The notes under the pieces were generated by a model. The model made no database searches and was not told the DNA's origin. It saw only the letters and a list, made by a program, of their open reading frames with translations. Both the position numbers and the translations under genes were made by a program. This document shows, piece by piece, positions 11,401 through 26,175 of a stretch of 64,000 nt of DNA (position 1 is the stretch's first letter; each line of letters opens with the position of its first letter). The stretch is from Neurospora tetrasperma FGSC 2508 (lineage: Eukaryota; Ascomycota; Sordariomycetes; Sordariales; Sordariaceae). The DNA lies in assembly GCF_000213175.1 (NCBI RefSeq), contig NW_009799099.1, positions 1,129,560 to 1,193,559 of the forward strand, in the 5' to 3' direction.

Positions 11401-14400
11401 GCCGAGTCGCCAAAGTTTGAGGCTTCTATTCCAGCGAAGACTCCTATTGAACTCCAGCTCCAACTCGGGGCGAGTACGGAAGTTAGGTATTCCTGACCAT
11501 TACCACCCTGTTCTGCTGCATGTACGTGCGTATGGTGGTAGAAATGAAACACAACGCTACACATCATCATCAATCTAGTGGCCGCTGGGCGTGTCGTTGA
11601 TGATTTTCACAAGTGCGTCCGCAATGCTGCGTTGATGTCGGATTTGATATCTTGGAGTGCGTGCTTGTCTGGGCTCCACATGCGGCAGTTCCCTTATTGT
11701 CACACCTCCTTTTTTTGTACCGTGTCTTGCTCTGGCTGTCGTCCAATTGCTCGCCAAGGTGCACAGCAGATGTCATTATCACCTCTTGGTACTGGTAGCA
11801 CGATCTCACTGCAAAATGCGGTGGTATTGAATGTAGATCACCAAGGACCGCACTTCATTGTCCCCATGGTCAGTGTTGGGAGCAGACTTGATAATGTTAT
11901 GTACCAAGCAAGAAGTGACTGAGAGAGCTCTGCGGGCATATCATGACCGAGTGTTAAATGCCAGGACCAAGGTCAGATACCCGACAGAATAAACCAAGGT
12001 GCTGATATGATATGCATTCCCAATCTCAGGGTTTGGTTTCTCTTTCTCAGCTTGTAGGTCCGTTTGCGCACGTTGGTCCCAATGCTTTTTGATAGTAACT
12101 AGACATGTAAATGGAGAAATATAGAGGTATTGTACGCACAAACCGTTGTGTATCCTATTCGCATGGTGACTCGAGCATGTTTCTCGAATGTATATGACCT
12201 TTAGTATAGGGCAAGGTTAGCCTAGGTAGACAAAACTCAACCGGTCCATTGGCTGATTTACATGGAAGCGTGCAGTGTATAGAGGTATACATGTACTGCG
12301 TAGACTAGAGGTAACAGTCGCCCTAGTATCAAGTAAACCCAAGCGCCGATCCCTACTTGCCGCCAATGAGGCTGCAATTTGCGATTGAATCCCTGCCTTG
12401 GTCTGCTTTCGACTGGGAAAGCCTTGATTCAATAGGCTTGGAATGGCCTCGGAAATCTGGTCTCAACGTTCGTTAGCCAGGCTGAAAAGCTCGCCGACAA
12501 GAAAGATGGTATGACAACTGCGTTGCAGATCAGGCAAGGCGACGAAACGCGGACGTTTCAACAGCTGTTATGAAAGTCAAGAAGATAAAATCAGGGTCCC
12601 TGATCCTTTCCAGCTCAAGGCTGTCGGGTGTGAAAACAAGTGAGGAGACACAATCGTCAGGGGCTGAGATTGTGCTGCCGCCTTCCTTTCCTCCTCCCCG
12701 TGATGGCGCGCTTTATGAGACTGAAATGCCAGGGACCTCTGACCGTATCTGGCAACTGACGCGAACCGACAACTGGCGCACTTGAGGTGAAGGTCGAAGA
12801 GGTGCCCGCCCGAGGTGCCCTCTGGGGCAGGCCATCACAGCGGGATGGGATCCGGATACTTCCCAAACTTCTCCATCACGATACTAAAATTATAAGGTGG
12901 CATCTGGTTGCGGCTCAGGCGGTGCAGGCGCCTGAGTCTCCATAAAGGTCGGCTATCTTGGTCGCTTAGCCCGGCAAAGCTGCGCGTTTCAGGGGCAGTA
13001 GGAAATTGAATTTGTCAAATCTCGTATCGAGATTGTAAGTACCTCTACTTACGGTATTTTTCGCTCCGTTCCAGTACGAGGAGTGTTGTAGGTCATGATG
13101 GCAAAAGAGCCGGAAGCCCAAGGCAAGAGCAGAAGTCGAAGGTTGTCTCGGATGGATCAATTTGACGCTCTTGCCGCCGGCTAATACTGGCCCAGGCCAA
13201 ACACCCGGGCCGCCCTGAGCTACTGGAGCAAGTAGATATAGGTACCTCTAGAACTGAAGTAGATCTAGACAAAGCTGCAAAATTGTTCGTGCCTGTCTCT
13301 CTTGTCATTCACATTGGACCAAGTGGGCGAGAAGAATTGTAAGTTGCGTTCATTCTCATGACAATCCAATATGGCGTTGAACTGGCGGTTGTCCGTGCGT
13401 ACGCTAAATCTCTCTACCCGTAGAGGTACCTGAAAAAGCGGACACCCTCCGCCATGGGTGCCCCACTCCGCTCATTCTGGATTTTCGAGTCACGGTGCGT
13501 GCATGCTGCACTGTGGCAGGCTCCCGAAGCGTCATTTTGCGGAGGAACAAGCCTGGCTGGCTGGCTGTGCTCGACTGGCTGGCAAAGCTCCGGCTCCTGG
13601 GATTGGAAGCTGTCGTGAACCTCAGGCCTGACCGCCGGCACAAGTTGAATTGGAAATCAGTGCGCGTGGGGGGTGGTGTACACTAGGTACAAACTGGAAT
13701 ATCAGCGAGAATGACCCCGCCGCAACCTATTACGTCTGTAGCAGGTACGGAGTACTGCAGTACCTAGCAACGGGGTGAGCCTCCGGCTTCAGCTCCACGC
13801 ATGCACATGGCCCGCATGCTGTTCCGGAAGGCTCCCGGGGATCCACAGTTTACCACTCTATTAATGCGGACGATGGAGAAGGAACGGCTTCAATTCGTTA
13901 GGTACCAAGTTCGCACGTTGGAAGGATAAGGTGCACTCCTGGCACTTTTGGCACTCCAAAACTGGATGGACCTTTCCCTCCGGAGACTTTACGCGAATTT
14001 AGTTAACCCACTGAATCGCTCCACTGTGGAGGAAGTCTCAACCCTTCCGTAGATTTTGGTGGAAACCACGATCAAAACATCCATAACACGGGAATTTTCA
14101 ACATGGGATTTTCAGAGATCCCATTGTTAAGCTTGGATACCTACCTCTAGTAGTGTTCGTTACACAACCATTCCTCTCTCGGCGTTCAAATCTAAGACAC
14201 AAACCCTTGATCCAAGCTTCAGAATTCTAGACCAAGTCACGAACCCAGCAGCAAACACGGTGCTCCAAGTTCATCAAACAAACAGCACTGCAGCAGTCTG
14301 TCATACACTATCTACATTATTTCCTCTACCGGGCTCTCCAAATTGGACTACTTACAGACCTCTACGGCACATCATCTTGGACCCGTTGCTCAACTCCCTA

Positions 14401-17400
14401 TCTGCTAATAAGAGCATGGTTATCATTAGTACCGCAACTACGCATTCAGGGTAATAGATACGTATGCTTTGTGGATGATGCTAGGATTAGGAGCGAATCC
14501 TGATAAGATATGCATATGTACGCAGCCAAGAGCGGGCGAAACTGCCCGCATTAGCTGTCACTTTCCCCTAATAAAAGAGGATATCTCTTACACGTGTAGA
14601 AGCGGTATCCCCAGACTTTCCACCGCACTTCTCAACACTCGACGTCAAGGGTCCAGGGCAGCGCACATCACCCGTTGACCTCCCTCTCACATATGTACGT
14701 ACCAGGTCTAGGCCCAGCTCAAAGGGGACGTTCTGATACGATGCCGACGACGATGCCATGGCGGAGATAACGAAACCAATTCCCAGGCATCCCTACATCG
14801 GAGTCGATCCGTACAACGCTGAATGGCCCAGCAGCGCCCAGCAGCTTGGGGAGATTTGTTGGGCATCCACCGTAGGGATCGCTTCAGCCTTCGGTTTCAG
14901 GGTGAAATTTTGGCGCTATCCAGGAAAATGACTTGTCAGTTCTCATACACAGCGCAGTGAGTGTCGGTGTCGTTTATCCCGTTGCTGTCAACATGTCAGT
15001 ATCACTGTCAGTGCCAGCGTCCCGCGGTGTGGTGTGTCAACCACGGCACCCTGCCCGTCCGTGCTGGTAACGCGGCACTACCGTTCGGTACCGCTGTCTG
15101 AGGAGAAACCGATCCTGCAGTCTCGCACACCAGATCTGGATGGACTAGAACATCCCTTGAGGGTGATACCCATACCCTCGCCGAGATGCTCTCCCGGTTG
15201 GGGTCTTTTGCAAACGCCTCTTTCTGGATAAGGCAAAAGCACCCGACGGGAATTCATACAGCCGTCTCGCTCCTAGGGCTGGACTGTACATCCAAACTTG
15301 ACGCCTACCAACCCTACGCCCACCCCGGCGAACTGTCAAGTCTGTTCCCAATGCAGTACCGCGGTAACAGGGCGTTCAATCCCCAGCCTACGATCTTGCT
15401 ACTGTGTACAAGTCCCCCACCATTTGAAGTGCCCAGTGCCCCCAGACGTTTGAAAAAAAAAAAAAAAAAATGCAGCCTGATCCCAGTTTGTCTCTGGCCC
15501 TCAGGCTATTTACTCCCAACACAGCATAGCGCCATCTGGTCATCCGGGTACGTGGTCGTCGTCAACCTATGAGAATCGCAAGCTTGCAGCGGCAGGTCGT
15601 GCATGGCGCCTTTTTTCATCGATCCGCTGCAGTGGTTCACCCGTGCCCTGCCAGCGCCGGCTTGTTCCCAGCGAATCGCAACTCTTGCCCTTTCACGCTT
15701 GTTTGCTTCCGTTGGTACACGACGGTGACGCACGTTAGACCAACTGGCCCCCAGCCGGCACCTGGCAGGCTGGAGCACTCTGACCTAGGCCAAGGTTAAC
15801 GCCGGCCCGGCGCCTGATGATTCAACTTGCGGACCGGTGGAATTCCAACGGCCACATGGCACAACGACATGTATGACTATATAATGTCTTGAGAATTCAA
15901 GGTCCAGGTTCGGTCAACTCTCGCTCATGACCTCATGTGATTTCTCTACGGCTGCTGCTGCTCAGATGAGGACAATGATGGACATGTTTCCTGGCTACGT
16001 CCACTGCTATTTCCATCGATTACGTATTGAGGACGTTAATGTTGCTACGGTTATTAGCTGTTGTTGTCAACGGCTGCCCCAACGGCCGGAAACTGCTCGT
16101 TCCGTGTTTGGGGAGCAAGGCCTTCATTTAAGTCGGACGAACTTGTTCCCTAGCGTATCGGTTTGTGGCGTACCACCACCGGGGAAGCAAATTGATCACC
16201 CCCAGCCTTGGCAAACTTGTAAAAAAAAAAAACTGTAACGTCGACCCCTGGCAGCGAGCAGATGGCCCCCATGAGCCCCCCTTCAAACCCCCTTTCCTAC
16301 AAATAATACCTCGTCAATCACGAGACCACCAGCCCTGTTACATGGTGGTCAATACATACCCCGGACTAACCCTTCAGGACTACCCATTTCAAGCATCGGC
16401 TGCTTCTCGCTCTTGCTTCCGACCCTTGTCGTCATTGAAGCCCTGTCGGTTCTCGTTCCAGTGATCTGGTTAATGGGCGATCCCGCCTTTCCCAGCTTGG
16501 GGGTAACTTGTACTTCACAAGCAACCAAGAAACAACAAGAAAAGACACGGAGGAACGTCCGAATCGTGATGCTTCAGTGCAATCACTCAGGGCTGTGCTC
16601 TGGTGCCCTGTTCCAGCTTGCAATCATCCAGCCATGACAAGATTATCTCATTATCTTTCCAGGCAATCGTCATCAGTCTTGTTGCGTCCTACACAGTAAC
16701 AAAAACTGCCATCGAAAGAACCACAAAGTCGGTACAGATGACACGGAACATCACGCCTACTTTGAGCCTCTGTTGTATTACGACGACAGAGAGGCACCAG
16801 GTCACTATCGTTACTCTCTCCTGGCCCCCGAAGCGTCCTTCCGGCCCGGTTACACAGCGCATCCGGCACGGGGCCGCATGAAAGGGACCACGATTCACCA
16901 GGCACCGGATTCTTCGTCCACACGATACCGCTGGGCCAAAATGCAATTGAGTTGGCTGGACGAACCCGGCATCCATCATTTGATTGTCGCCTGGTTTTTT
17001 GTCGATATTTGAGCGGTGCCGCGAACTTCCTGTCACAGATAGTGATAGCTGTGTTTCCTATCGGAGCTCTCCCGAGGCTGGTCACAACATGACGTCTAAG
17101 GGCATGAGCTTACACAATGACTCCATCTCCTCATGTAGACCTAGAGAGGTTGTGCTGGAAGTGTACCTATGATATGAAGCAGATATTACGAACTTGGGAG
17201 CCCCGCTGCAAAACACATTCGAACAGCCGTCTGGTGGCCCAACGTGCATCTTTGCTGTTTGACGAGAGAGATCATCCACCATTCCTTATTCTCAACACAG
17301 GCCAGTGGACTAGACAACTCTGGAAGCAACGGTCGGTAGCACACGCTCCAACAAGGTACTAATTGTCGATCTGGGGTCTAGAACACGTTGATGACGTGAG

Positions 17401-19629
17401 AGTCAATGACATGACATGGATTCTACACGTGCGTTTCAGGTCGTTTTGTGCAGTGCAAGTCCTCAATCAGGTACACTACAGATACGCACCATTTGCTATA
17501 GGACGACCAGCTCACCAGCAAAGCTCGCTAAGCTCAATACCGCATCCCTTCAAACACGTTTTGTCGGTTTCAAGCGGCCTCTGTGTCAATGTCGGTGGTG
17601 GTGAATGCTTTTAGACCGACCGAGTACGAAGCAGTCTTGCTATTGCCTTTTCTCACTAGTTCAACGGGTCATTATAGTTAACAATATGATCGATTGATTT
17701 TGTGCAGCTAGCCAAGCTTTCCTTTCACAACAGTGATTCACACCATGGCGCTTCAAGAAGAGCCTCAAAACCATCAAACATCACCATGGATTGCCCAAGT
17801 TCATGATAATTGTCAGTCATGTCACAATATTCAATCAACATAATTTTCACATTTGACAGATGAACTTAGGATGGGATCGCTTCTGTAGCGAATCACATCA
17901 GTCACCCGGATCGGGAATCGTCGATGGGGAGGGCCATTCTCCTGATCTGGAGATCGAAACCGATCTACCTTTTGCCGCAAACACTACATCAGTTGTCATT
18001 TCCGTGCTAAGATTTCCACTCCTCTCCCGGTAACCCGGATGTTGGCGAAGGGTCATTGCAACAATTCGTGTGAATTGTCGACTGATCGGTCGGCTTAACA
18101 TTATGAGAAGGGAGTAGTCAGACTCTCCGTTCCGGATGCATGCAAAAACCAATGCTACAGTATCCCTAAAACCTCACATTCGCCAAAAATGTCCGTTTCT
18201 ATCACTATTTTCCCAGCTTCCTAAAATATCTATCAGCTTTCCACTCCCGTGATTTGTCCGTGTGCGTACGCCTCGCCCGCGAGAAAGATGGCCGTTTGGG
18301 TAGGACTCAACATGTACGCTCCTAGCTCCATTACATCAACTCGCATAAAGGTAACAGCGGGCTAAGCCATGCTAGCTTCAACGCTAAGTAAAAGTGCAGC
18401 AGATCATTGTACGTACTGACAAGCAGCTTCCATTTGTACTTACATGGATTTCCCTCCAAGGGCACACGGGATGGGACAAGGGACGACGGGAGAGGGCCGC
18501 TCCATGATCGCGGAGCTGGAAATGCGTGCCCATATTCGGCAATTTTACTGGCAGACGGTGTGGGAAGTGTGGATAGAATCAACGGCAGCACCCAATGGTG
18601 TTATTAAAAGCTGGGCATGGCATGGCATTACGTACGGAGTGCATGTTGCCCTCAGTTCTCACAATCAACCTCAGCTGCTTTGGTGCAGGAACCGACTAGT
18701 TCGAGAACTCTAATGACGTCGATGCAGGGCGGAATGGTGACGAACTGGAAGAGACCTGGAGTGAAGCCAAAATCGAGAGCGAGGAAGGGGTTGAGGCACT
18801 CTCCTTCACGGCGCCTAGTGGGCGGCCTTCAAAGCCTTTCGTATCGCAACCAACCATCGGAAGGAAACACAATCGCTCTACGACAAGCGACTTTGAGACT
18901 GACTTGACTGCTAAATATGTCAACATATCATCCCGAATCATACGTCGGCAGGTCGCCATGACGAGGCCGTCGGATCTTGGCTGAGCAGATATCTGCAAGA
19001 TCCAATTATGACGGGGATCCCGCATCCACGACAGCTGTACAAACTGCAACTCTGTGTTTGGATCTTCGCAAGGATTATTAGTGGAAGGAATACCAGCAAG
19101 CTGAGCGAATCCAACAAATCATCAGACATCTGACCCAAAAGGAAGATTCGCCTAATCAGTTTATCAAGCCATTGATGCCATGCAAAAATGGCAGCAACGA
19201 AAATCGTGAATGGCAGCGACTTGGTTATGGCATCATTGACAGCGGTTTACACCCGCACCCGCAAAAGGGCTGTTAGCCAAACATTTTCCCCCATTCATGA
19301 GGCTTGATCACAAATCTGGCAAGCTACCTTATGTGGGGGGTGAGAAAGGAGGCAACGGGTAGGTACTGTTGTATAACTGCGCCTTTCAGCCTCCATCACC
19401 CCATCGTCCCCACGTCAAGTTATCCATCTGTACGCACCCGTCTCTATTGTCCTGTTTTGGGAAGAGAGCGTCTATAGAGATGGATTCGGCTTGGTGCTCG
19501 CTTACACGAGATATCACATTACTTGCACGGTAGTGCGGTGCGCTGTTGTACACGGACGGCAAGGTGGACATGGCAGCTCGTTACAATGAGGTCTTCGAGA
19601 GCTCCAAAACGACGTCGAAAGACGAACGC

Positions 19630-19657
19630 AAAAAAAAAAAAAAAAAAAAAAAAAAAA
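19630..19657 (+). repeat. Poly(A) tract, 28 nt
   Basis: Uninterrupted run of 28 A. There is no flanking element structure, so it is a simple repeat and not evidence of retroposition. Confidence 0.9.
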
Positions 19658-22600
19658 GGTCTCGCATGCGTCCATCTCAACAAAAGACATGGCATTGTAT
19701 ATGGGACGCCGCCGCTTTCGATGCATCGGTTGGGGCTGAGCCGCGCCGTACCTACATCTCGACGCCAATGGCCTTCCTACCAGCCTCACCCGACCTTTGA
19801 GGGCTCGTTGGCCGGATCGAGAACCTATGTTCCTGTGGGTGCAATTTTTTTCAATCTCGCCGCCGTAGCCGCCATAACAAAACTCTAGCCTACCTACGTA
19901 GCTGAAAAGCTTGGCCTGGGCCGGTGCCGACTTTGTCGGCCATTCTCGTGTTGATACTAATCTTGTCACTCGCCATTTCCTCTACGGCAGTGACGGAAAG
20001 TTTTATCACCCAGTAGCAATACAGACACTGGAGAGGGTTTACATATTTTGCCTCCTCAATTTCGGTTTCCAGCCTTTCAAATCGACTGGCTCGAGTAGAG
20101 AGCATGGATTCGTTACTCGTCGGTTGTGGGACCAGACCCCTTCTTGCGACCTGACGCCTCAATTGAACGACTGGCGCGCGGCTGACCAGCCACTGCTTGA
20201 TGTTTAACTCAAAAAGGGGCCTGGCATCCGGAAACCGTATCGATCTATCAAGATAATATGTGAAGGGGGAGAACATCTATGTGATAATTTGGAGGCCAAG
20301 ACTCCAGTTGATGCGCGCAGTCAGTCTCCTCGACGGATAGTTGCAGGTTTATTGATCGCTGGGGCGATCTCGGGGTGGGAGATGAAAGCAAAGGTACCTA
20401 AGGAATCATCATAAGAGTAAGTCATCAGTGACTAACATGAAGAAGAGCTTGGGAGAGACAGACTCACCGCCCTTCCATGCTCCTTTCGCGATCATCCTCC
20501 ATCCAAGTTCTTCATCTCCAACCCATCACCAAAGTTTCACGAGAGAAACCAAACCCAACAAGCGCAAAATGGCCGATCTGTACCTGTCAGTGATGTCGAA
20601 AAAACCTTCGAATGAGGCTCTATCGTTGAAACACGATTTTCTATCCTTCTGTTTCTCCACTTCCGCTCAACATTAGCGGGCTTGTCCACACTGTTTCTTT
20701 TTTTTTCTTTTTTTTCTTTTTCCCTCTCCGTTTCATTTCCCATCTCCATCAGATCTACTGCGTAGCGTAGCATACCAGACAACACCCAATCCAAACACGA
20801 ATTCCCATTCCCACTACAACACAAGCTCAATCTAACTCGTATCGCCCAGTGGCGACACCCGTCCGTCTTCGTCCCGTGCCGCTGTTGATCTTATTTTATC
20901 CGACCATCCACTCTGCGTTCGCTCCGCTCGGCTTGGCGACAACCCTTCCAAACCCTAGTCCCGCTGAATGCCTCCGGAATCCCTCTCTTCCAGTAGGTGA
21001 CCGAAAGCCAAGTAGTGACCAGTTGATGTGGAAGACAAGACAAAAGAAGCAACAAAAGACAAATTAAGAATAGGACGGGGACAGCGAACACACTTGACCA
21101 GGTATTTGGATCACGGCATCTGGCTAGGTAATATCGGGAACCCTGAAGCCACTACACGCAGACTGGCGTCCCGTAGGCTCGCCTACGACCCAATCTCTCT
21201 GTCCTAGGAGGGTTGTAGTTGGTCGACTTTTGACCGCTTGGGGCCAATTTGCCTTCTGCGTCAATTTCCCCTTGGCCCAGGAGGCGTGATAATGACGCGT
21301 GACATTGGTGATGAATGACAGGACATCCGGCATAGGAAAGTCGGATCCAGCACGAATCAGTAGTTCTTTTGGCCCATTTCCCCAGTCCAGCTGCTGTGGC
21401 AACGCCTCGGGAGAATATGGGATTCACGGGCTACGACGATAACCTGACTGAGATCAGGTCTGGTAACAAGACAAACGTGGGTGAGTTTCCTATGCAGCTC
21501 GAATTAGCAAGTTGATGGGTATCACTAACGCCAGAGACATACCTACGGAGACCAAGAAGAAAGACCCCTGATTGCATACACATCGAGACTTGCATAACAT
21601 ACAGCGGAATCAGCGCGCAGTGTTTCAGCTTCAGATATTCCGATACCCCTAGATGGATACTGGAAAAATAAACTTCGAATTCCATCTGCGGTCCTTCGGG
21701 CTCTCCTGACTCTCCACTCCCGCCCAAGCACAACATATTCCCCACGTGTGTGTGTGTCTAAGTTTGGGGGGCAATGTGGGTAAGAAAAAGCGAAGAGAAA
21801 CAAGCAAGATGAGGCGACGACAAGCGGGCGTAGGGATTGGGGCTTTGGATTTCCGCTATTCCAGGTTCTCGGCACCAGGGCTACTATTAGTGTAGATACT
21901 TCTCGTCTAGTTCCATGTGGTAAAGTGAGCAGGTGAGACATGTCAAATATGAACTCATCAAATCACTTTCTGAGAAAAAAAGGAGTGATGAAGTGTGTCA
22001 AGACATCGAAAGTGGTGCGACTGAGGCAAAAGAGGGATTCCCTATCGCCATCGCCTCGATTATCCATTCAACCGTCCAGAGAAACCTGGAGTTTGGAATC
22101 AGAGAGTTCCCTTCACCAAATCTAGCCAAAATCGATTTTCAGGGTCCTGGCCCAAAGACTCAACCACAGTGAACTGACTGATTGAGCTTGGTATCTTGGA
22201 ACCAGGGAAACACTTGAACTCGAATGATAAAAGTAAGGGGAACTTGTTTCTTTTTCCAGGTTCCCGTTTTTAGGATTTTTGCTTGGCTTCACAGTTCCTG
22301 ATGGTTGGTGCGATGGGTAGGTAGGTACCTTACCTTTTCTAGTTCCATGTAGGTGGATAATGTCTTTCTTACCTAGTTCCATGTAGGCGGTAAGTCTCTT
22401 TGCTTTTCTCAGCTTGTCAAGTCGACATATGTACGCGGTATGTACATGTGTATGCAGGCAGGGACAGGCCTTCTTACAACAACCTGCCTACCTACCTGCC
22501 CGCGTTACATGTGCACAAAATAGATACAAGGTTATTTCACTAGTTTGATGTCTCACGTCATTTCCACCCCTCTTTTCGTCTGTTTAGACAATGAAAATAG

Positions 22601-23143
22601 TTTACTGTGTAAAAATTACGTACGTTTGGCTAAAAATGTGCTGCGAAGTAGGTAAAGTTGGAGCATTGCCAAGACGGGGAAGATATGGGCGAGCTGAAAA
22701 CGGGGAAACCCACACAAAGGTGCGAACGACAACATCTCATTCATTCGTCCATCTCAAGCATTCAACTACTATGGTGAGATGGGTAAGTTTAACCCGTGGA
22801 TCAGGTCGTCGAAGACACAGTGCTCACGAAGCTTTGGCTATGGTGGTCCGTGCAAGATACCTGACAAGGGGGTTTTACTTTTGCTCGCAACCGCAGTAGG
22901 TATGGTTTGAGATTCATTATCAATCAATATGTAAGTGATAGTTGAAAAGTGGCAGTGAAATATTGGAAATGCGAGCACGCGCACACACCTAACATATTTT
23001 TCTTTCTGATACTGCATTTGCAAGCACCGTGCTTGTACTATTACTCACTTCTCCCATATCTGCTTGACAGCACTGTGGAAGTGTTTTTAAACAAGGCTGA
23101 CTATCTGCCATTCAGTCAGACACATGCAACGGCGAACGACCAA

Positions 23144-23180
23144 ACGAGCGAACGAGCGAGCGAGCGAGCGAACAAACGAA
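23144..23180 (+). repeat. GAGC/GAAC tetranucleotide repeat
   Basis: Imperfect tandem run of GAGC units mixed with GAAC. Confidence 0.85.
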
Positions 23181-26175
23181 GCGAAAAGCAAACATCTTTG
23201 ATATCAAACTTGACCTTTCCCCTCTTCGTTCCCTCCTCCTTCTCCTCCCCTCCTGCCCAGACAAGCCAGTGTTTCCCAAATCCTTTGCCTACAAACGGAT
23301 TTTTTCCTGTCGCATTCAGACAGTTACTTCTATCCCATCCGGTTCCCCGCTCGTATACAACATAGAGGTACTTTCCCCCGTCCGATGACCCGATTTGACT
23401 CGACGCCGCCCGCTGTTCCGGATGTCACTTGCCGGCCCCCGCTTTCCCTCGTTTGGATGGGGATCAAGTGCCGTCCATCCCTTGCTTTTTAGTCTTTTGA
23501 ACTATTATTTTTGCCTTTTTCTTACTTGTATATAAATATCATAAGTTCAGGCACTATGCTGGCTTAGTGATGTACATAGGTACTGTGTTGCGCTGCGCTG
23601 TAGTTTCACGCACAGGTTTCACGCATACATATATGGCTGTGTTGACGTATGCAGGTAATATGTCGTGTAGCCAGTAGTTCTCGTGTAAAAAGCATTGCAA
23701 TGCAGTAGGTAGCTACCTGTCTAGTGTATCAGCGAAGAAAAAAGTGATAACCATCTGCCTGGGTGGTGCCTGGCAGGATCCTGGAAACACAATACGGGGC
23801 GAAAATCGTAAAGTCATGCGTGCATCTGATATGCGCGGATCATGATGCCGAGATAGATAGTCGATCTATCATTTATCTATGAGATGAGGGGATAGAGGGG
23901 ATAGATGGATGATACACATCCCGTGCATGAGCTGAATTGGGGCTCAGCTAGCTAGTCTAGTTACTGTGTAGTTTAACCCATCTACTAGTCTAGCTACCTA
24001 CATAGTATCGCTAACTCACTAACGAGGATTTGATTCTTAGGGTCGAGCAAACACCATCTCTCCTCAGCCGGTCCATTTGGTCAGCTAACCCGGACTGCGG
24101 CCGACTTACCGGTAGGCATCAATAGACACGGTCTACCCTACCCGACTCGGCAAGTCTCTCCCGGTACATCCCCGGCTTCCCCCGGGATATCGGGTGATCT
24201 GTGATCTAGGTGCATAAGATCTCGATAGACGGCCTGAACCAGCTAATCTTCTCTCTTTGATAGGACGGATTAAACAGGGGGCTTATTTAGGAAAGCAACT
24301 CAACTAGGTAGGTGATATGTGATGTGCGTGTGGGGGGCCTGGATAGGGGTCTGATGGGGGTGTTAGGGGGCCGTGAGAGGGAGGGGGAGGGCTTAGGGCT
24401 TTGGAGTTGGAGTCAGGAAGGGGTGTTGATACCCGTGCACTCGAAGAGCAAACATGCAAACAACTTCCGGCGGTATTGTGTCAGGTCGGCATATGTTTGT
24501 TGCTGAGCGAGTCTGGCAGGTGATAGATCACGGGGTTTTGTTTGTGCTGTTCAGGAGGCTCAAAGTCTGAATTTCAAGGGGATGGGGTCATCACTTGATG
24601 CCTTCTCTATGAACATGGAGTTAAAAGTATCCGTGAGGTTGTGTCAGGTGAGTTGGCCGTGTGAAATGCGTAGTGTCAATGGCTCGAGTACTCGTGGAGG
24701 GGGTTGCTGCCAGTCTGCCACTGTCGAGAGATGTGATAGTGTCATTGGAGTTAGCATTGAGCGAAGAATATCAATCGTCAACTCAACCATGCCTGAAGAA
24801 CCCGTTGCCTAACGTGAGAACGTGAGAACGTGATAGACTTTCAACACACAAACTAACGGGCGTCGACACTTAACAACTGTCCATCCCACATCTCCCAGAG
24901 TAGGCATGCAGATGCTTGAAAATCCCGTATTCCAGTCTGAAGGATGAGACAGAGGCTGGAATGCCACGTTAGTGTAATTGCAAATCCTAAATCAGACAAA
25001 TGGTCTGGAAAGAGGAAGAAGCGAAGTGAACTGAAGCGGTCCGTCCCGTTCTGGAACCCCATCGACTATGACGATCGGCAGCGGAATGAAACCCAAGGAT
25101 TGCCCGACGACGACGTTATTGTTGGTGACAACATGGGTGTCGGTCATCATAGCCGATGGATGCTCTCGCTCAAACGTTTCTGGTTAACCTTCTTAATATT
25201 GCTTCTACGCCTCCGAGGAGGTAATGCTCCGAGGGAGTGTTAGCCCAGATACAATTGGAAAGAGTGACAACGGAATGGGCTGGCTGATTCTTTTGAAGGG
25301 GAAATGAAGACCGTTGATCTTCTCTTTCGTAGTAAGTTAGAGAGACGTATGTACTCCGTATTGAAGGACGGTACCTTTGTTGATGTCTAATGAGCTTGAG
25401 TCCAGTTCCCTCCAGCATTTTGAAAAGACTATCGCAACGTCGGTCTGACTACTACACTATTGAGGCGCTGTCGGTCCGTTTTTGAGTTGGGCATGAAGAT
25501 ATCGTGGGGTCTTGGTGCTGATCTTCACCACGGGTGATCAATATTTCATTCGTATCCTTCTCGACTCAGCCTGATCCGACGCTGATGACCTGAGTTGGGG
25601 GTCAAATTGGGGGCCGATTCGGCCGGTAAAATGAGGCTAACGTAACCGGTGAGTGACGCGAAAGGTGGTGTCTGTTGATCTGGACGAAACTTTGAAGAAG
25701 TCAACAGTAGCCGCCGCAATAACTCAATCAAGCCCCTTTGGGACTATAGTACGGAGGAGTGACGAAAAGGACAGTATGTGTATGGTTGTCGTCTGGTAAG
25801 AATGCATCGGGATTGTTCGACTTAACTGCCAAGTAGAAGCACCTGAGCTAGCAAGATCAACTTCTTTGGGTATACTGAAGAAGTTATCATGGCTTCAAGC
25901 ATTCAACCTGCTGTTACTTCCGAAGGTCGACGATGTGACTTTCCCGGTCATGAGTAGCAGTGTCTTGCATTCAATGACTTTTGCATAGATTGATGTCGAA
26001 TGTGCATATTCAGAGCGTCGCAGATTTTTGCTGATACTTGATTTCGAATGCCAGAAACTCCACAGATTGTGAACGAGAAAGCTGTCGCTGCAAAAGATCA
26101 TACCGACATATTGCATCTGGACGATGACAACCAGCGAACGCCACATAGGCTGGAAATCGCAGCAGCAAAAAGATC

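Larger units (their letters stand above)
8435..26175. other. About 17.7 kb gene desert
   Basis: I find no supportable coding gene on either strand. ORFs are short (under about 150 codons), biased and without recognisable domains or intron-joined continuation. Composition is mixed and not AT-rich as RIP-inactivated repeats would be, and I see no transposon ends. Simple tracts: a G run near 9836-9848, A runs at 10084-10100 and near 15452-15469, GGTA repeats near 10832-10861, 28 A at 19630-19657, T-rich sequence near 20695-20728 and GAGC/GAAC repeats at 23144-23180. It may include long 5' leader or promoter sequence of the zinc-finger gene, and noncoding transcripts. Confidence 0.5.

Noticed and set aside
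19890-20276. 128-codon minus-strand ORF in the gene desert
   Set aside because: No domain, no signal peptide and no clear splice partner; not enough to call a gene.
23860-23900. GATA/CTAT-rich inverted stretch considered as a regulatory hairpin
   Set aside because: Short, imperfect and typical of simple sequence in this spacer.
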